Part shown: piece by piece, positions 48,230 through 59,205 of the stretch
Layout of the letters: each line of letters opens with the position of its first letter
Position numbering within the stretch: the first letter of the stretch is position 1
Source: Primulina eburnea
Lineage: Eukaryota; Streptophyta; Magnoliopsida; Lamiales; Gesneriaceae
Length of the DNA: 64,000 nucleotides
Reading direction: 5' to 3'
Assembly (NCBI RefSeq): GCF_022965805.1
Contig: NC_133101.1
Location: forward strand, 3,844,001-3,908,000
Notes under the pieces: model-generated
The model's database searches: none
Told to the model about the DNA's origin: nothing
Seen by the model: the letters and a program-made list of their open reading frames with translations, nothing else
Made by a program: the position numbers and the translations under genes

Positions 48230-51200
48230 CCCCACATATTTCAAGCTATCCCCTATCACAAATTTAATCCCTGATACCTTTCAGATTTCACATTATATTT
48301 CTGTTTGTCCCAAATCCTAATATTTATTACATGTTCGTTTGGTAGGAAGCATGGGCTTTTGTGCTCCACGTGCATTGTAAAAACTAACAAATTATTAGCC
48401 TATATTAATCAATCGAACATTGTACACATAACCGAGGAATGATTAATTAAGAATATGATAAAATTTTACTTTAAGAGAAGAATACGTACTTGTCTCGTGT
48501 GTGTGTATATATACATATGGAAAAGTTCAAATTAATTCTGTAAATAGATTTGTAGAGACTTTTAGTCCCTCAAATTGACACTTAATTTTATAGAGCATAT
48601 CATATAACAATTATTGGAATCTACGTCGTCGATGTTTAGCGTCATGTCTGTATTATTATGAAAATCTGATTACAAATGATAAAAAAATAACTAATTTATT
48701 TTAGGGAAAAGTGCATTTTTTATTATCTTTGTTATTAGATTTAAGTAATTATATATTTTTTCAATTTTCGAAAATTCTAATAACTTTTTATTCGAAGTGT
48801 TGATTTGATACGGTATATATCAACACAATACTAGCTAGTGTCAAATTAGCAATATACGTCGAAAATATGACTAAAGTTGCAAAAAAATAAAATAAAGATA
48901 ATAAACGAAAACTGATATTTTATAACATACAAAATCAAAATCGCAAAAAAAACAAAAAGAGAAACCTAAAGACCAAAAATATAATTTTGCCATTATAGCA
49001 CTAACACCAAAATTTGCAACATTAGCACACATGATTTCTTGAAATAATCGAGTCGTGGCCTATTGTTTAAATCACATCAAAATATATAATGAGACAAATG
49101 AGAGCCCGTGCACGTATAATATATAAAGTTTTGGATTTGATAATCCCTATAAAGATGTCCTCATTTTTAAATTTTTTTTCCCCAAAATTAATAAGTATTT
49201 CATGTTTTATTACTCCAAAATTCAACTACGTGCCACGAAACCTTGATAATCTGCCTCGGCCATACTGCCGACACTCGAGAATTTCGACGAATGGTTCAGA
49301 CAATAATAATATAGTATGTGACAAGTCTAATTTATCAATCAGTATCGTCCTCGTACTCAACAATCACCATCGACTACTAGTAATATTGCAATATCTCTCA
49401 CAAACTTTCTATTTGCATGTAATGAAGGGTACAGATAAATTACACGAAAAATATACAAGAAGGAGAAAATTTAAAATCTTCCTCTCCGACCTCAAGCACG
49501 CAAAGCATATTTAATTTAGCTTGTCTTTATATTAATTAATTGACAAAAAAAAGGTTACAGAAGACATGGATTTGTCGTCTGGTATGAGAAGAACGGCGCC
49601 GGAATTTCTCACATATTTTATTTACTCAAAATATATAATTAATTCTGATCGGTGTGTGGTTTCTCGCTGGCATTCACTGTTTTATTGCCTTTGGTCGTGC
49701 ATGGAATTATCCCATCCAAATTACTATATTATATATATCATAATAACATATATCTACTCGAAAGGTTTTTGACATAATCTCTCGTTGGTTTATATAAACG
49801 ATCTTTGTCGATCACAATTAGAGGAGTTCAAGGAATCCAATAATTAAAGGAAAATCTTTGTAGAAAAAGAAAATTATATTACGATCGGTTTTTAGCCAAT
49901 TTGACAATAATTTATTCAAAGTCAACCTTTGAATAAAGGCAATGTATTGGCCTTAATTAGAGAAGGAGACAATGAATCTGCGTTCGTTTGTCTTTTCCTT
50001 CCATATGAAGAGTAACAAAGGTTTTGAAGTGTGTGCTTTTTAACTTATGGTTGGAACTTGGAGCATGATTGATTAATTTTTGGGCAAGCAACTCCTATAT
50101 TTCATTTCCTACCATTAATTTATTAGTTAAAAATAGATTTAAAAAATGTCATGTGTTTGATTCTATTTGTTAATATTTTCTCGGTCGAATTTATCATGTA
50201 ATGTTTGTTTAATATATTTACCAGATTGACGTTATTTGCATGCTGCTGCTTAAACCTAAGATTTTATCCGTAACTACTATGAATTTTTCGTCGCCCAAAA
50301 AAGAAAGTAATGTATATCCTTTCTATATTCTTGCATTTGATACCAATATTATATTAATGATATAGATACGAGGGAAAAAAATAAAAAAAAAATTATCCCA
50401 CATACCTAAATTATTGGATCTATTTGGTTCGTGACACAAGAAAAAGTGAAATTAAATTGAATTAATTATCAATTTACCTAAATAACCAAATTGCATCTAT
50501 TACTTGGTCAATGAAACTTTTGTGTTATTATTATTATTTAGGGTTGACAAAAGGCCTGATTAGGCCCAATTCAACCCGAAGAAGTGGCCCATATATCGGC
50601 TTATAGGGGTTGCCCGTCCGTTAAACCATATCGAGTGTGCCTACAGCAATTTTATTAGTTATTTAAAGCAGTTTAAAATATAAATAATTAACTACAAATT
50701 TTTTGAAATTGTTTTTAAAAGAAACTTGTCAATATCTAAAAATAAGCTACTTGTGTTTCATAGATATTTTTGAAAAAAATAGGCCAAGATAGTTTAATTT
50801 TTAAAATAAAAGAAATTACGTTCAAAACAAACACATTATTTGATTTTGTCACGCCACGAGACCAGGATGTTTAACAGTAACGTTGTTTCATAATCACAAA
50901 ATTGTAAAACAAGAAGCCTCATAAGTATATAATTTCCAAACTAGTATATTTAGTCATAAATAGAAAACTTTGTCTTTACAACTCCGAAAAAATCATAAAA
51001 TTTTTCACATAAACATAATGTAAAACATTAACTATAGTGCGAAAGCATATAACTTAAAATAAACTGATAACAAAATTGAAACTTAAACATTAGCAACACT
51101 CGTCTTTTTCCTTAACATCCCCAGAACTGAGTTTGTTCTTCATCCTCTAACCAATTTTCATTCTTATCTCAGAGGAGGTGAATGGGTGAGCTACATGGTC

Positions 51201-51685
51201 ATCGCTCATTAAACAGGAGAATTCCTCACAGTCTTTAAAATCATTTTTTCAACAAAAACAATAATTTCAGATATATACATGAATATTCTAAATTTTCATG
51301 AATAAGCATGTATCAGAATTATGCACTGAATGAATTATGAATTGCATGACTAACTAATATTTGTCTCCCTATATATTCTCTAAAGAGTGACGCAAGGAAT
51401 CAAAAATCAAGTATGTTCAGAATATGTATTATTACCATTAATTCACAAAGTTCCAATGCTTCTAAAATACAAATTTTAGAAACCATATTTTAAAAACATA
51501 TAATACATATATGCTTGTCATTTTAAAACATATATATCAAGTTAAAACAAAAAACCCATTTGCTTGGTTGTTCTTGAATAAAAAACATGTAAAATGTTTA
51601 AATAAAATGTTATACTTTTAGTAAACAAAATAATATTGTGCTTAATTGTGCCATCATTCTTGTGCTTAATTGTGCCATCATTTTT
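48230..51685. other. Gene-free intergenic DNA
   Basis: No supportable gene in about 3.4 kb. Short GC-balanced islands at 49090-49500, 50540-50640 and 51100-51240 may be old retroelement pieces; the last two carry phrases (AGGCCTGATTAGGCCC, CACGCCACGAGACCAGGATG) of repetitive appearance. Confidence 0.4.
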
Positions 51686-51860
51686 CAGGTCTTCACAAGT
51701 TTTTTGTGAGACAATCTCACGGATTTTATCCACGAGATGAGTCAACTCTGCCTATATTTACAATAAAATGTTATACTTTTGGTATATAAAATAATATTTT
51801 TTTCATGAATGTACAAAATAGAAAATATATCTCACAAAATTGACTAATAAGATTATCTAA
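51686..51860 (-). repeat. Diverged Mutator-like MITE copy
   Basis: TTGTGAGACAATCTCACGGA left palindrome, GAGTCAACTCTGCC core, then an eroded right end. Confidence 0.6.
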
Positions 51861-52344
51861 GAATAGTTTTGGTCTTGGTTTTATATTAATCCAAATATCT
51901 ATATCTATTTTGATCAATGTTTTCTTAAGCATTGAGATCATTTGACTTGTTTATGTTCTCTTGATTTCTAGAAGTTTTTCTTCTATCTAAATGATTTAAG
52001 AATTTAATTTTGAAAGATACCTTTAAAACTAAATAAAACATTTATTTAATAAAATAAAAGCGTGAAATTTGTATTAATAAATATTTGATATGACATAAGT
52101 AAAATATTTTAAATGACATAATAATCTTAATTATATCCAAGATACTGATAAAATGCTTGTAAATAACTATGATTATAAATTATATGAGCATAAAAATATA
52201 ATAGAACTTAAAACCATTAAAAATATTAAAAGTTTTTTTTTTAAAAAAAAAGAAATAATGGAAAATGATAAAAAGGAGAACATTAATATTTAGTTAAATT
52301 GAATGATATAAACATCAGATCAGATTTATATTATTTTTCTAAAG

Positions 52345-52374
52345 AGTGAGTCTCATGTGACACCGTCTCACATA
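52345..52374 (-). repeat. Terminal fragment of the Mutator-like MITE
   Basis: Only GAGTGAGTCTCATGTGACAC plus CGTCTCACAT remains, about 30 bp of one family end, 105 bp beyond the 3' end of the first F-box gene. Confidence 0.6.
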
Positions 52375-52478
52375 ATAGTAGGTAAATTGAATTCTATATT
52401 AAACGTCAGATTTATTTTATTTCTCTAAAATATATGTTTCAAGATCTGACTTAATAGGAAAAAAATAAATTACAATAC

Positions 52479-53642
52479 CTAAAAATGAAAGTGGGCAAGC
52501 AAATAGTCGATCAAAACGAAAACTATCATAGTATCATTCTCTCCGGATGGCTGGAAATGTAAACTCTCCAAACAGGATGATTGAAATATCCTCGTGTACC
52601 ATGAAATCCCTTGACTTCCCCAAATTTTTGTTGTCGGGGTGATAACAGCGTATGTCCAACCCCATAGCTCATCTTGAAACACAACCTCGTTTTCACTCGT
52701 CAAGTACAATGGGATGCCAGCGAAAAAGAATTCGCTATCCTCCTCTTCCGATGGCTCCCCCATATCCACCGACGGTAGCTTCATCCAACGTTTACGGCCA
52801 CCACCGTGTTCGTGTTCTATCAGCAACCACATCCTAATCACAAACCCTTCAAAACGAGTGTAGAGACACAAGTTTCCTATCAAGTTTGTCAAAAAATACC
52901 CGTGATGCTCGAAATCCTCAGGTCCATGCAGTTTCTTTAACAAGTCATCTTTAGGATCAAAGTATACTATTCCAGTATAAGAAAAAAGGGACGAACACGT
53001 TGACATAACCCAGTATACAACTCCATTAACGTAAGTCCCCTCACGGCCTAGGCATCCTGTCAATTCGCTTCGTCTCTCGACCCAACTATCGTTTTTAATG
53101 GAATAAACCATGTATTTTCCGCCTAGTAAAACAGCTATAAACTTATAATCATCTTCATATTTATCGAAGCAAAGCCCATAACCTTCCGAAGGATGCATAC
53201 GGGGGGCATTTGTCTCATCAAAGAACGGGCAAGAAAAAGTCGAGATATTTCTCGTGAATGGATTCAGTAACACAAACTTCTTCTTGAGGGTCTCTTGATT
53301 GGTTTGCTGGAACAGAAGTATCCCTTCACAGCCGCATAAAATATGTTCAAACTTGTATTCTTCCGACTGAAATTGGCAGACCGATTCCGTGTAAAATTCA
53401 TGGCCTGTAAACTTAATCAAACTGTATGTGTCGTGTTTAAGTGAATGACTGGCAAAAAAGCATCGGGAATTCGAGATATTTGATTGTTTGGAGTGAGTTT
53501 CGGCGAATCCCGGATCTTTGATCATGGCGTTCCATGATTTGCAGACGGTTTTAAACCGGAGAAGAGACTTAATGGGTAATCTCGAGAGAATGTTTTCTAA
53601 TATATCATATGGAAAATCATGCGTGCTTTGCTGATTCTTCAT
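52479..53642 (-). CDS. F-box protein with F-box-associated (FBA) domain, copy A
   Basis: Single exon, 387 residues, ATG at 53642. The N-terminal F-box (about residues 9-50) reads FPYDILENILSRLPIKSLLR and VCKSWNAMIKDP. The rest is an FBA/kelch-like beta domain with LLNPFTRNIS, GLCFDKYEDDYKF, SWVERRSE, GVVYW and PLYLTSENEVVF. Known: such proteins are Skp1-binding substrate receptors of SCF ubiquitin ligases in nucleus or cytosol; the substrate is unknown. It is the tandem paralogue of 56834-57943. The C-terminus differs: compared with copy B it has lost one T where B reads GCTGTTTATC (here GCTGTTATC), and one T again at CATTTCCAGCC. It therefore runs through other frames for the last segments and ends in an unrelated hydrophobic tail (IVFVLIDYLL). 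Probably translatable, but the FBA end is altered. Confidence 0.88.
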   Translation of the reverse strand: MKNQQSTHDFPYDILENILSRLPIKSLLRFKTVCKSWNAMIKDPGFAETHSKQSNISNSRCFFASHSLKHDTYSLIKFTGHEFYTESVCQFQSEEYKFEHILCGCEGILLFQQTNQETLKKKFVLLNPFTRNISTFSCPFFDETNAPRMHPSEGYGLCFDKYEDDYKFIAVLLGGKYMVYSIKNDSWVERRSELTGCLGREGTYVNGVVYWVMSTCSSLFSYTGIVYFDPKDDLLKKLHGPEDFEHHGYFLTNLIGNLCLYTRFEGFVIRMWLLIEHEHGGGRKRWMKLPSVDMGEPSEEEDSEFFFAGIPLYLTSENEVVFQDELWGWTYAVITPTTKIWGSQGISWYTRIFQSSCLESLHFQPSGENDTMIVFVLIDYLLAHFHF

Positions 53643-54455
53643 GCTCAGGAGTTTGAGACTTTCAATACGAGAGAATATTTTGCTACAAAATTATGATAAA
53701 GAAAAGATACAATGATATTTATATTCTCACGAAACCGTAAAGATTTGGAAAACTAACAAATTAAATTATTTGTGTATTAGCAAACCGTAAAATCTATAAA
53801 TTCAAATATTTGGAAAACAAGATTTTGTATGACAAGGCAACTCTTGAGCAGCAATCCACGCATTAACGGAAAGTTGAATTTTCGACATAATTAATTATGA
53901 TTTTTAGATTTTTTTAACTTAATAATCATGAATAAAACTAAATATTGTTATATTTTTTTAAAAAAAATGAATTTAGATAATGTTTACAAATTATATTATC
54001 AATAACTAAGAATCGCCTTATTTATTTAAGGTATAATGATAGATACAAATATATAGATAGAACGATAAAGATATATTTTCTCAATCTACAATATATATAC
54101 TATATTATTGAATTTGAGCACCTCGTACTAGTTAATTTTGGTACGTCAATGTGACATCAAAGTTTATTTACAGTTTTACTTTGCATGACATTTATTATGT
54201 AACTTTGTTGGTGGAGATTTATATGTAATTTTGGTACGTCTCCTCGTCTTTTTCCTTATTTTCTCAATTTCTCTTTATTTTATCTCAAAGTTCAAAATAT
54301 CTCATTAAAATCGTATCTAATCTATAAGTATTATATCTTAACTTAATAATATATATTTTTTATTCAACAATTATCGAACACAAAAACTTTCTATATGTAT
54401 GCAACCATCACGTGCCAAATGACTAGTACTATATAAGCGTTAGGGTCAAATGTTT
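53643..54455. other. Promoter side of F-box copy A, duplicated block at 53757-53915
   Basis: The stretch at about 53757-53915 (AATTAAATTATTTGT, ATATTTGGAAAACAAGATTT, CAATCCACGCAT, GAATTTTCGACATAATTAATTA) recurs upstream of copy B at 58246-58410. The duplication therefore covered gene plus upstream DNA. A weaker third piece is at 60365-60440. Confidence 0.7.
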
Positions 54456-54624
54456 GGCAAAAACTTGTGTGAGACAGGTTTCAAGGGTCGTATTTATGAG
54501 ACAAATCTCTTATTTGAGTCACCCATGAAAAAAGTATTACTTTATATGCTACGAGTATTACTTTTTATTGTGAATATGAGTAGGGTTGACCCTTATGATC
54601 CGTGAGACGGTCTCACATCAGACC
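54456..54624 (+). repeat. Mutator-like MITE copy with near-perfect 9-bp TSD
   Basis: GGCAAAAACTTGTGTGAGACAGG ... CATCAGACC; flanked by CAAATGTTT (54447-54455) and TAAATGTTT (54625-54633), one mismatch. It has a small internal deletion. Confidence 0.88.
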
Positions 54625-55330
54625 TAAATGTTTTGGTAGGTTGGTATAATCTCTTTAATTTTTTGTTTTTGGTACCATTTTCCCCCAATATAATTTTTCT
54701 TTTTTCCCCTCAAATTTCTGTATTTAGTATATTGGCTTTAATTTTGTTTTTTGTTTTTTTTCCATTTTCTATTATTTTTTTTTTTTGGTTTTTCATTTAA
54801 AAAGTTAAATGTGCAAACACGCAACGCATACACTCGAATATCAGTCTTAATAGAAAATATATCTACATTATTAGTTACATTCAACAATCATATCGTGACA
54901 CTTAACTTAGATGATTACTTACATAGCGACTACTTTGTTAAAACTTTCATTTGGCAACATTGCTTGGAAACTACATCGATCTATTTTAATGAATCATTGC
55001 AAATTATTTATCCTCGAGTTGTAACTTATTTTTGTCTTTCGCTATATACATAATCTTTTGATAACTTTACAAAAGAAGAATTAAGATTTTGATCTTGTGA
55101 GTTGGATATTTTAGATTATAGTCATCTATCTTGCCAGAGGTTCATTCAACAACTTGATTTTTTTCGGTTTTGTTTCTTTTTTCGCCATAAGACACTTAAC
55201 TCAAATATTGTTTATTTGATATCGATTATCTCTTCTATGGCTCGTATGATGCAAATAAAAAAACATATGTTACACACATTAAAATTCATCTAAAAAAAAG
55301 GAAAATAATAGAGAACTACTAAGTATAAGA
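54625..55330. other. Gene-free intergenic DNA
   Basis: T-rich sequence. A CAAACACGCAACGCATACACTCG phrase near 54810-54833 recurs in variant form at about 58815, 58990 and 59450 (see findings). No gene. Confidence 0.4.
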
Positions 55331-56372
55331 AGGATCCGGATCGCCTGCTGTGCACAGCATGCTGCTGTGCACAGCTTGATTTTTTTTTTTTTTTAATTTT
55401 TCTTTTTTTTTCTCTTTATTTCCTCTCTTATTCTCTTTTGTTTTCATTCTATTTTCATCCATTTTTTTTCAATCTTCCACAAACATTGGACAATTTTATA
55501 TAAAATAATATAAACATTTTAATTTTTTTATGTTAAATTAATAATTTTGCAATTAAAAATTACTATATTAAATTTTTACATGTGAAAAATCGTATCATTT
55601 TTTTCGAATTTGATGAGTATTATTAATTTTTTTCCAATGTACAAAATTTTTAACAATATAAAACTATTAACATGTTAATGCTTAAATTAAAATTTAGAAC
55701 ATTTCCACTATGCAATATCAAAAACTAAAATTCAACACCACATTTCCATCAAAAATAAATAATTCATACATTTTGAAACTTCATTTCAACTAACAATGTT
55801 TATACCACAGTAGGGGATGTTGTGAACAATTTTTTTTAAAAAAAAGTTTATATATATATTTTTATAATTTTTTTTATCATTTTTTTGGATTTTTTGTTTT
55901 ATTTTTTTTTTTTACTCTCATTCAAATTTTTTATTTTAAAATATTTTTTGCTCCTTTTAAAATATATTATAATTATTTTTTTTTTCGATTTTTGATTTTT
56001 TTTGACATTTCAATTTTAGTTCTTTTCGCATGTTTGTTTCATCCATTTTCATCGATACTCGAACAAGATTAAAAATTTGTGATTTGTTTTCGTCATCAAT
56101 CAATTCTACCAAAAAAACATCGAATTTTCATTAGTATAGTAAACACTTGGTTTTACAAATAAGAAAGAGAGAAAAAAATTATAATATATTTTAAAAGGAG
56201 CAAAAAATATTTAAAAATAAACATTTTGAGTGAGAGTAAAAAAAAGATTAAAACAAAAAATCCAAAAAAATGATAAAAAAAATTAAAATATATATATATA
56301 AACTTTTTTAAAAAAAAATGTGCACAGCATCCCCTACTTTGGGGATGCCACAGTAGGGGATCCTCGTCCATT
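55331..56372. mobile_element. Foldback/MITE-like element with long inverted repeats
   Basis: Left edge GGATCCGGATCGCCTGCTGTG; right edge, reverse-complemented, GGACGAGGATCCCCTACTGTG. Inside, 55803-55977 and 56176-56355 are clear reverse complements, sharing CCACAGTAGGGGAT, TTTATATATATAT, ATCATTTTTTTGGATTTTTTG, and TTTTTTGCTCCTTTTAAAATA with ATATTATAATT. The arms are about 175-180 bp with about 200 bp between. No coding frame. The superfamily is unassigned. It sits between the two F-box genes. Confidence 0.7.
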
Positions 56373-56833
56373 TTTATTTATGTAATATATATTTTTCTAT
56401 TGTCACATGGATCATGTAGAAAGCAATCAATAACAAATGAACCATATTTGTTTGATTTAATGATTATGAGCAAAAACATACCAAAAAAGTTATTGGATAA
56501 TAATCAAAATTTGAAAAGTTATACGACTAAAATCTAAAACACAACCAAAATCATAATTATATCTATTTCTATACATAAAAAATGTAACTATCATGTTAAA
56601 CCATAACAAAATAAATATCCAGGGTCCATCAATTTCAAATAACAAAAAAAAAAAAAAACATATTAAATATCAAGCTAATGTAGTTTATCACCCCACTTCG
56701 TCAAAGTAATCAAAAAATATTCTTGGCTATGGCCTGTTCTTAGCAGAAAACAAAAAATAACAATAAAGTTCTCTCATAAAAACCGATTAAACCCGGAAAA
56801 AGAAGATGGAGAAAGAGATCATTGATTTGAGAG

Positions 56834-57943
56834 CTACCACTCTCTGCGGATGGCTGGAAAATGCAAACTCTCCAAACATGAGGATCCAATCATCACAGTG
56901 TCAAACGGAAGTTTCTTAATTTCCCCAAATTTTTGTTTTTCGGGGCGATAAACAGCGTATGTCATAGACCACGGATTTTGAAACACAACCTCGTTTTCAC
57001 TCGTCAAGTACAATGGCCTACAAGGGAGAAATAATTTGCTCAAGTCGTCTTCCGGTGGCTCCAAGTTATAATCCGCCGTCATTAGCTTCATCCAACGTTT
57101 ACGGCCACCGTGTTCGTGTTCGTGTTCTTTCAGCAAAAATATCCTAATCACTGACTTTTCATGAATAGTGTACAGACACAAATTCCCTCTCAAGTTTGTC
57201 AATTCAAAATTGACATTCTTCAAATCCTCCGGTCCACGCAGTTGCTTTAACAAGTCATCTTTAGGATCAAAATATACTATTTCACCAGGTGAAAAGAAGG
57301 ACAAACAATCTGACATAATCCAGTACACAACTCCATTGACATAAGTCCCCCTGAAACATACATATCCTCTCAATTCGCTCTGTCTCTCGATCCAACTATC
57401 GTTTTTAACTGAATAAACCAAGTATCTTCCACCTCGTAAAACAGCTACAAACTTGTAATCATCTTCATATTTATCGAAGCAAAGCCCATACCAGCCACAA
57501 AAACAAATACGGTTGTCAAGTATTTCATCATAGAACGGACAAGAAAAAGTCGAGTAGTTTCTCGTGAATGGGTTCAGCAACACAAACTTCCTCTCGCGGG
57601 TCTCTCGATAAATGTCCTCGAACAGAAGTATCCCTTCACAGCCGCATAAATAGTAGGCATATTTGTACTCTTCCGACTGAAACAGCCCGACCGATTCCAT
57701 GTAAAATTCATGGCCTTTAAACTTCATCCAACTGTAAGTCTTCTCTCCACATGAATAACCGACGAAGAAGCGTTGGGAATTCGAGAGTTTTGATTGCTTG
57801 GAGTGAGTTCCTGCGAATCCCGGATCTTTGATCATGGCGTTCCATGATTTGCAGACGGTTTTCAACCGGAGAAGAGACTTAACGGGTAATCTTGAGAGAA
57901 TGTTTTCTAATACATCGTATGGAAAATCATGCTGATTCTTCAT
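56834..57943 (-). CDS. F-box protein with F-box-associated (FBA) domain, copy B
   Basis: Single exon, 369 residues, ATG at 57943. F-box at about residues 6-47 (FPYDVLENILSRLPVKSLLR, VCKSWNAMIKDP). The FBA-type domain has LLNPFTRNYS, YGLCFDKYEDDYKF, SWIERQSELRG, GVVYWIMS, EIVYFDPKDDLLKQL and PLYLTSENEVVF, ending LESLHFPAIRREW. Compared with copy A it lacks four residues after MKNQ but keeps an uninterrupted C-terminal domain, so it is the better candidate for a fully functional SCF substrate receptor. The upstream flank (58246-58410) is shared with copy A. Substrate and pathway cannot be told from sequence. Confidence 0.9.
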   Translation of the reverse strand: MKNQHDFPYDVLENILSRLPVKSLLRLKTVCKSWNAMIKDPGFAGTHSKQSKLSNSQRFFVGYSCGEKTYSWMKFKGHEFYMESVGLFQSEEYKYAYYLCGCEGILLFEDIYRETRERKFVLLNPFTRNYSTFSCPFYDEILDNRICFCGWYGLCFDKYEDDYKFVAVLRGGRYLVYSVKNDSWIERQSELRGYVCFRGTYVNGVVYWIMSDCLSFFSPGEIVYFDPKDDLLKQLRGPEDLKNVNFELTNLRGNLCLYTIHEKSVIRIFLLKEHEHEHGGRKRWMKLMTADYNLEPPEDDLSKLFLPCRPLYLTSENEVVFQNPWSMTYAVYRPEKQKFGEIKKLPFDTVMIGSSCLESLHFPAIRREW

Positions 57944-58077
57944 TCTCAGGAGTTCTCCAGACTTTCAATAGGAGAAAATATTTGTCTACAAAATTGTCAT
58001 ACATAACTAGTTTAAAAGATACAATGATATTTATATTCCCTAAAGATTTGAATAACTAACAACACAAAAACTCTTCC

Positions 58078-58240
58078 GATGTCACGTGTCAATTTTGTGA
58101 AACGAATATTTTATATGGTTCATTCATGAAAAAGTATTATTTTTTATGTCAAATATATTATTTTTTATTGTAAATATTAACATGATTGATCTGTCTCACA
58201 AATAAAGATCCATGAGACCGTCTCATGAAAGACCTACTCA
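58078..58240 (+). repeat. Diverged Mutator-like MITE copy
   Basis: GTGTCAATTTTGTGAAACG left part, AAAAAGTATTATTTTTTATG core, then CATGAGACCGTCTCATGAAA and GACCTACTC right end. Its left terminus is lost. It lies about 135-300 bp upstream of the start of F-box copy B. Confidence 0.75.
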
Positions 58241-59030
58241 ACTAACAAATTAAATTATTTGTAAATTAACAAAACATGAAATCTATAAATTTCTAATATT
58301 TGGAAAACAAGATTTCGTGTAACAACGCAAATCTTCACTTGAAGCATCAATCCACGCATGAACGGACATTCGAATTTTCGACATAATTAATTATTATTTT
58401 AAACTTAATAATCATAAGTAAAATTAAAAATGTGATAAAGTTTTTTAAAAAAGAGAAAAGTGTGTTCAAATAATGATTACAAATTATTTTATTCTTATTA
58501 TACAATGACTGATACAAAAATATATAGATACAACAATTGATATATCTATTTTCCCTATCTTTATCTCTATGCTATTTTAAAGTTGATTTGTGAGCACTTT
58601 TTCAATTTCCCTCTTTTTTTTTCTTTTTTCCGTTTGTTAGTTATTTATTTACGAACATGTCACTTTTGTAATTTTGATATATCTCTTGTTTTTTGGTGTC
58701 TATTTATTTACAAAAACAAAAATTTTCAAAATTATAGTGTAACACCTCATAAATTTTTATAGTTATGATAATATCCAAATTTTAATATAAATCATTTTAA
58801 AAAAAGTATATAAAAACACAACGCTTACGTCGAAAACCTATACTATATTAAATGTTAGCTTAATAGAGACAGAAAATTGGTAGGTCTGGTAGAACAAGTT
58901 CAGAAATTGCATGAAAGCCACTCATTAATTTTTATAAATACGATATCATCCCTATTTTAACATAAAATAAATTAATTGCAAAACACAGTACAAACAAGCA
59001 ACATATATGTCGGGTATTAATATTATATTA

Positions 59031-59205
59031 CACAAAAATTCATGTGAGATGATGGTCAATTTTATGAGATTGATATCCAACCAGACCCGATTAATAAAAA
59101 ATATTACTTTTTTATAATAAAAATATTATTTTTTTATTTTTGAGTGTGGATCGAGTTGATCTATTTCACAGAATTAGATTCGTATGATTGTATCACAAGA
59201 TATTA
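59031..59205 (+). repeat. Old Mutator-like MITE copy
   Basis: ACAAAAATTCATGTGAGATG ... CGTATGATTGTATCACAAGA with an eroded core. Confidence 0.5.

Noticed and set aside
49089..49514. 141-codon plus-strand frame
   Set aside because: No motif, signal or homology that I recognise; composition is not convincingly coding. Left as intergenic.
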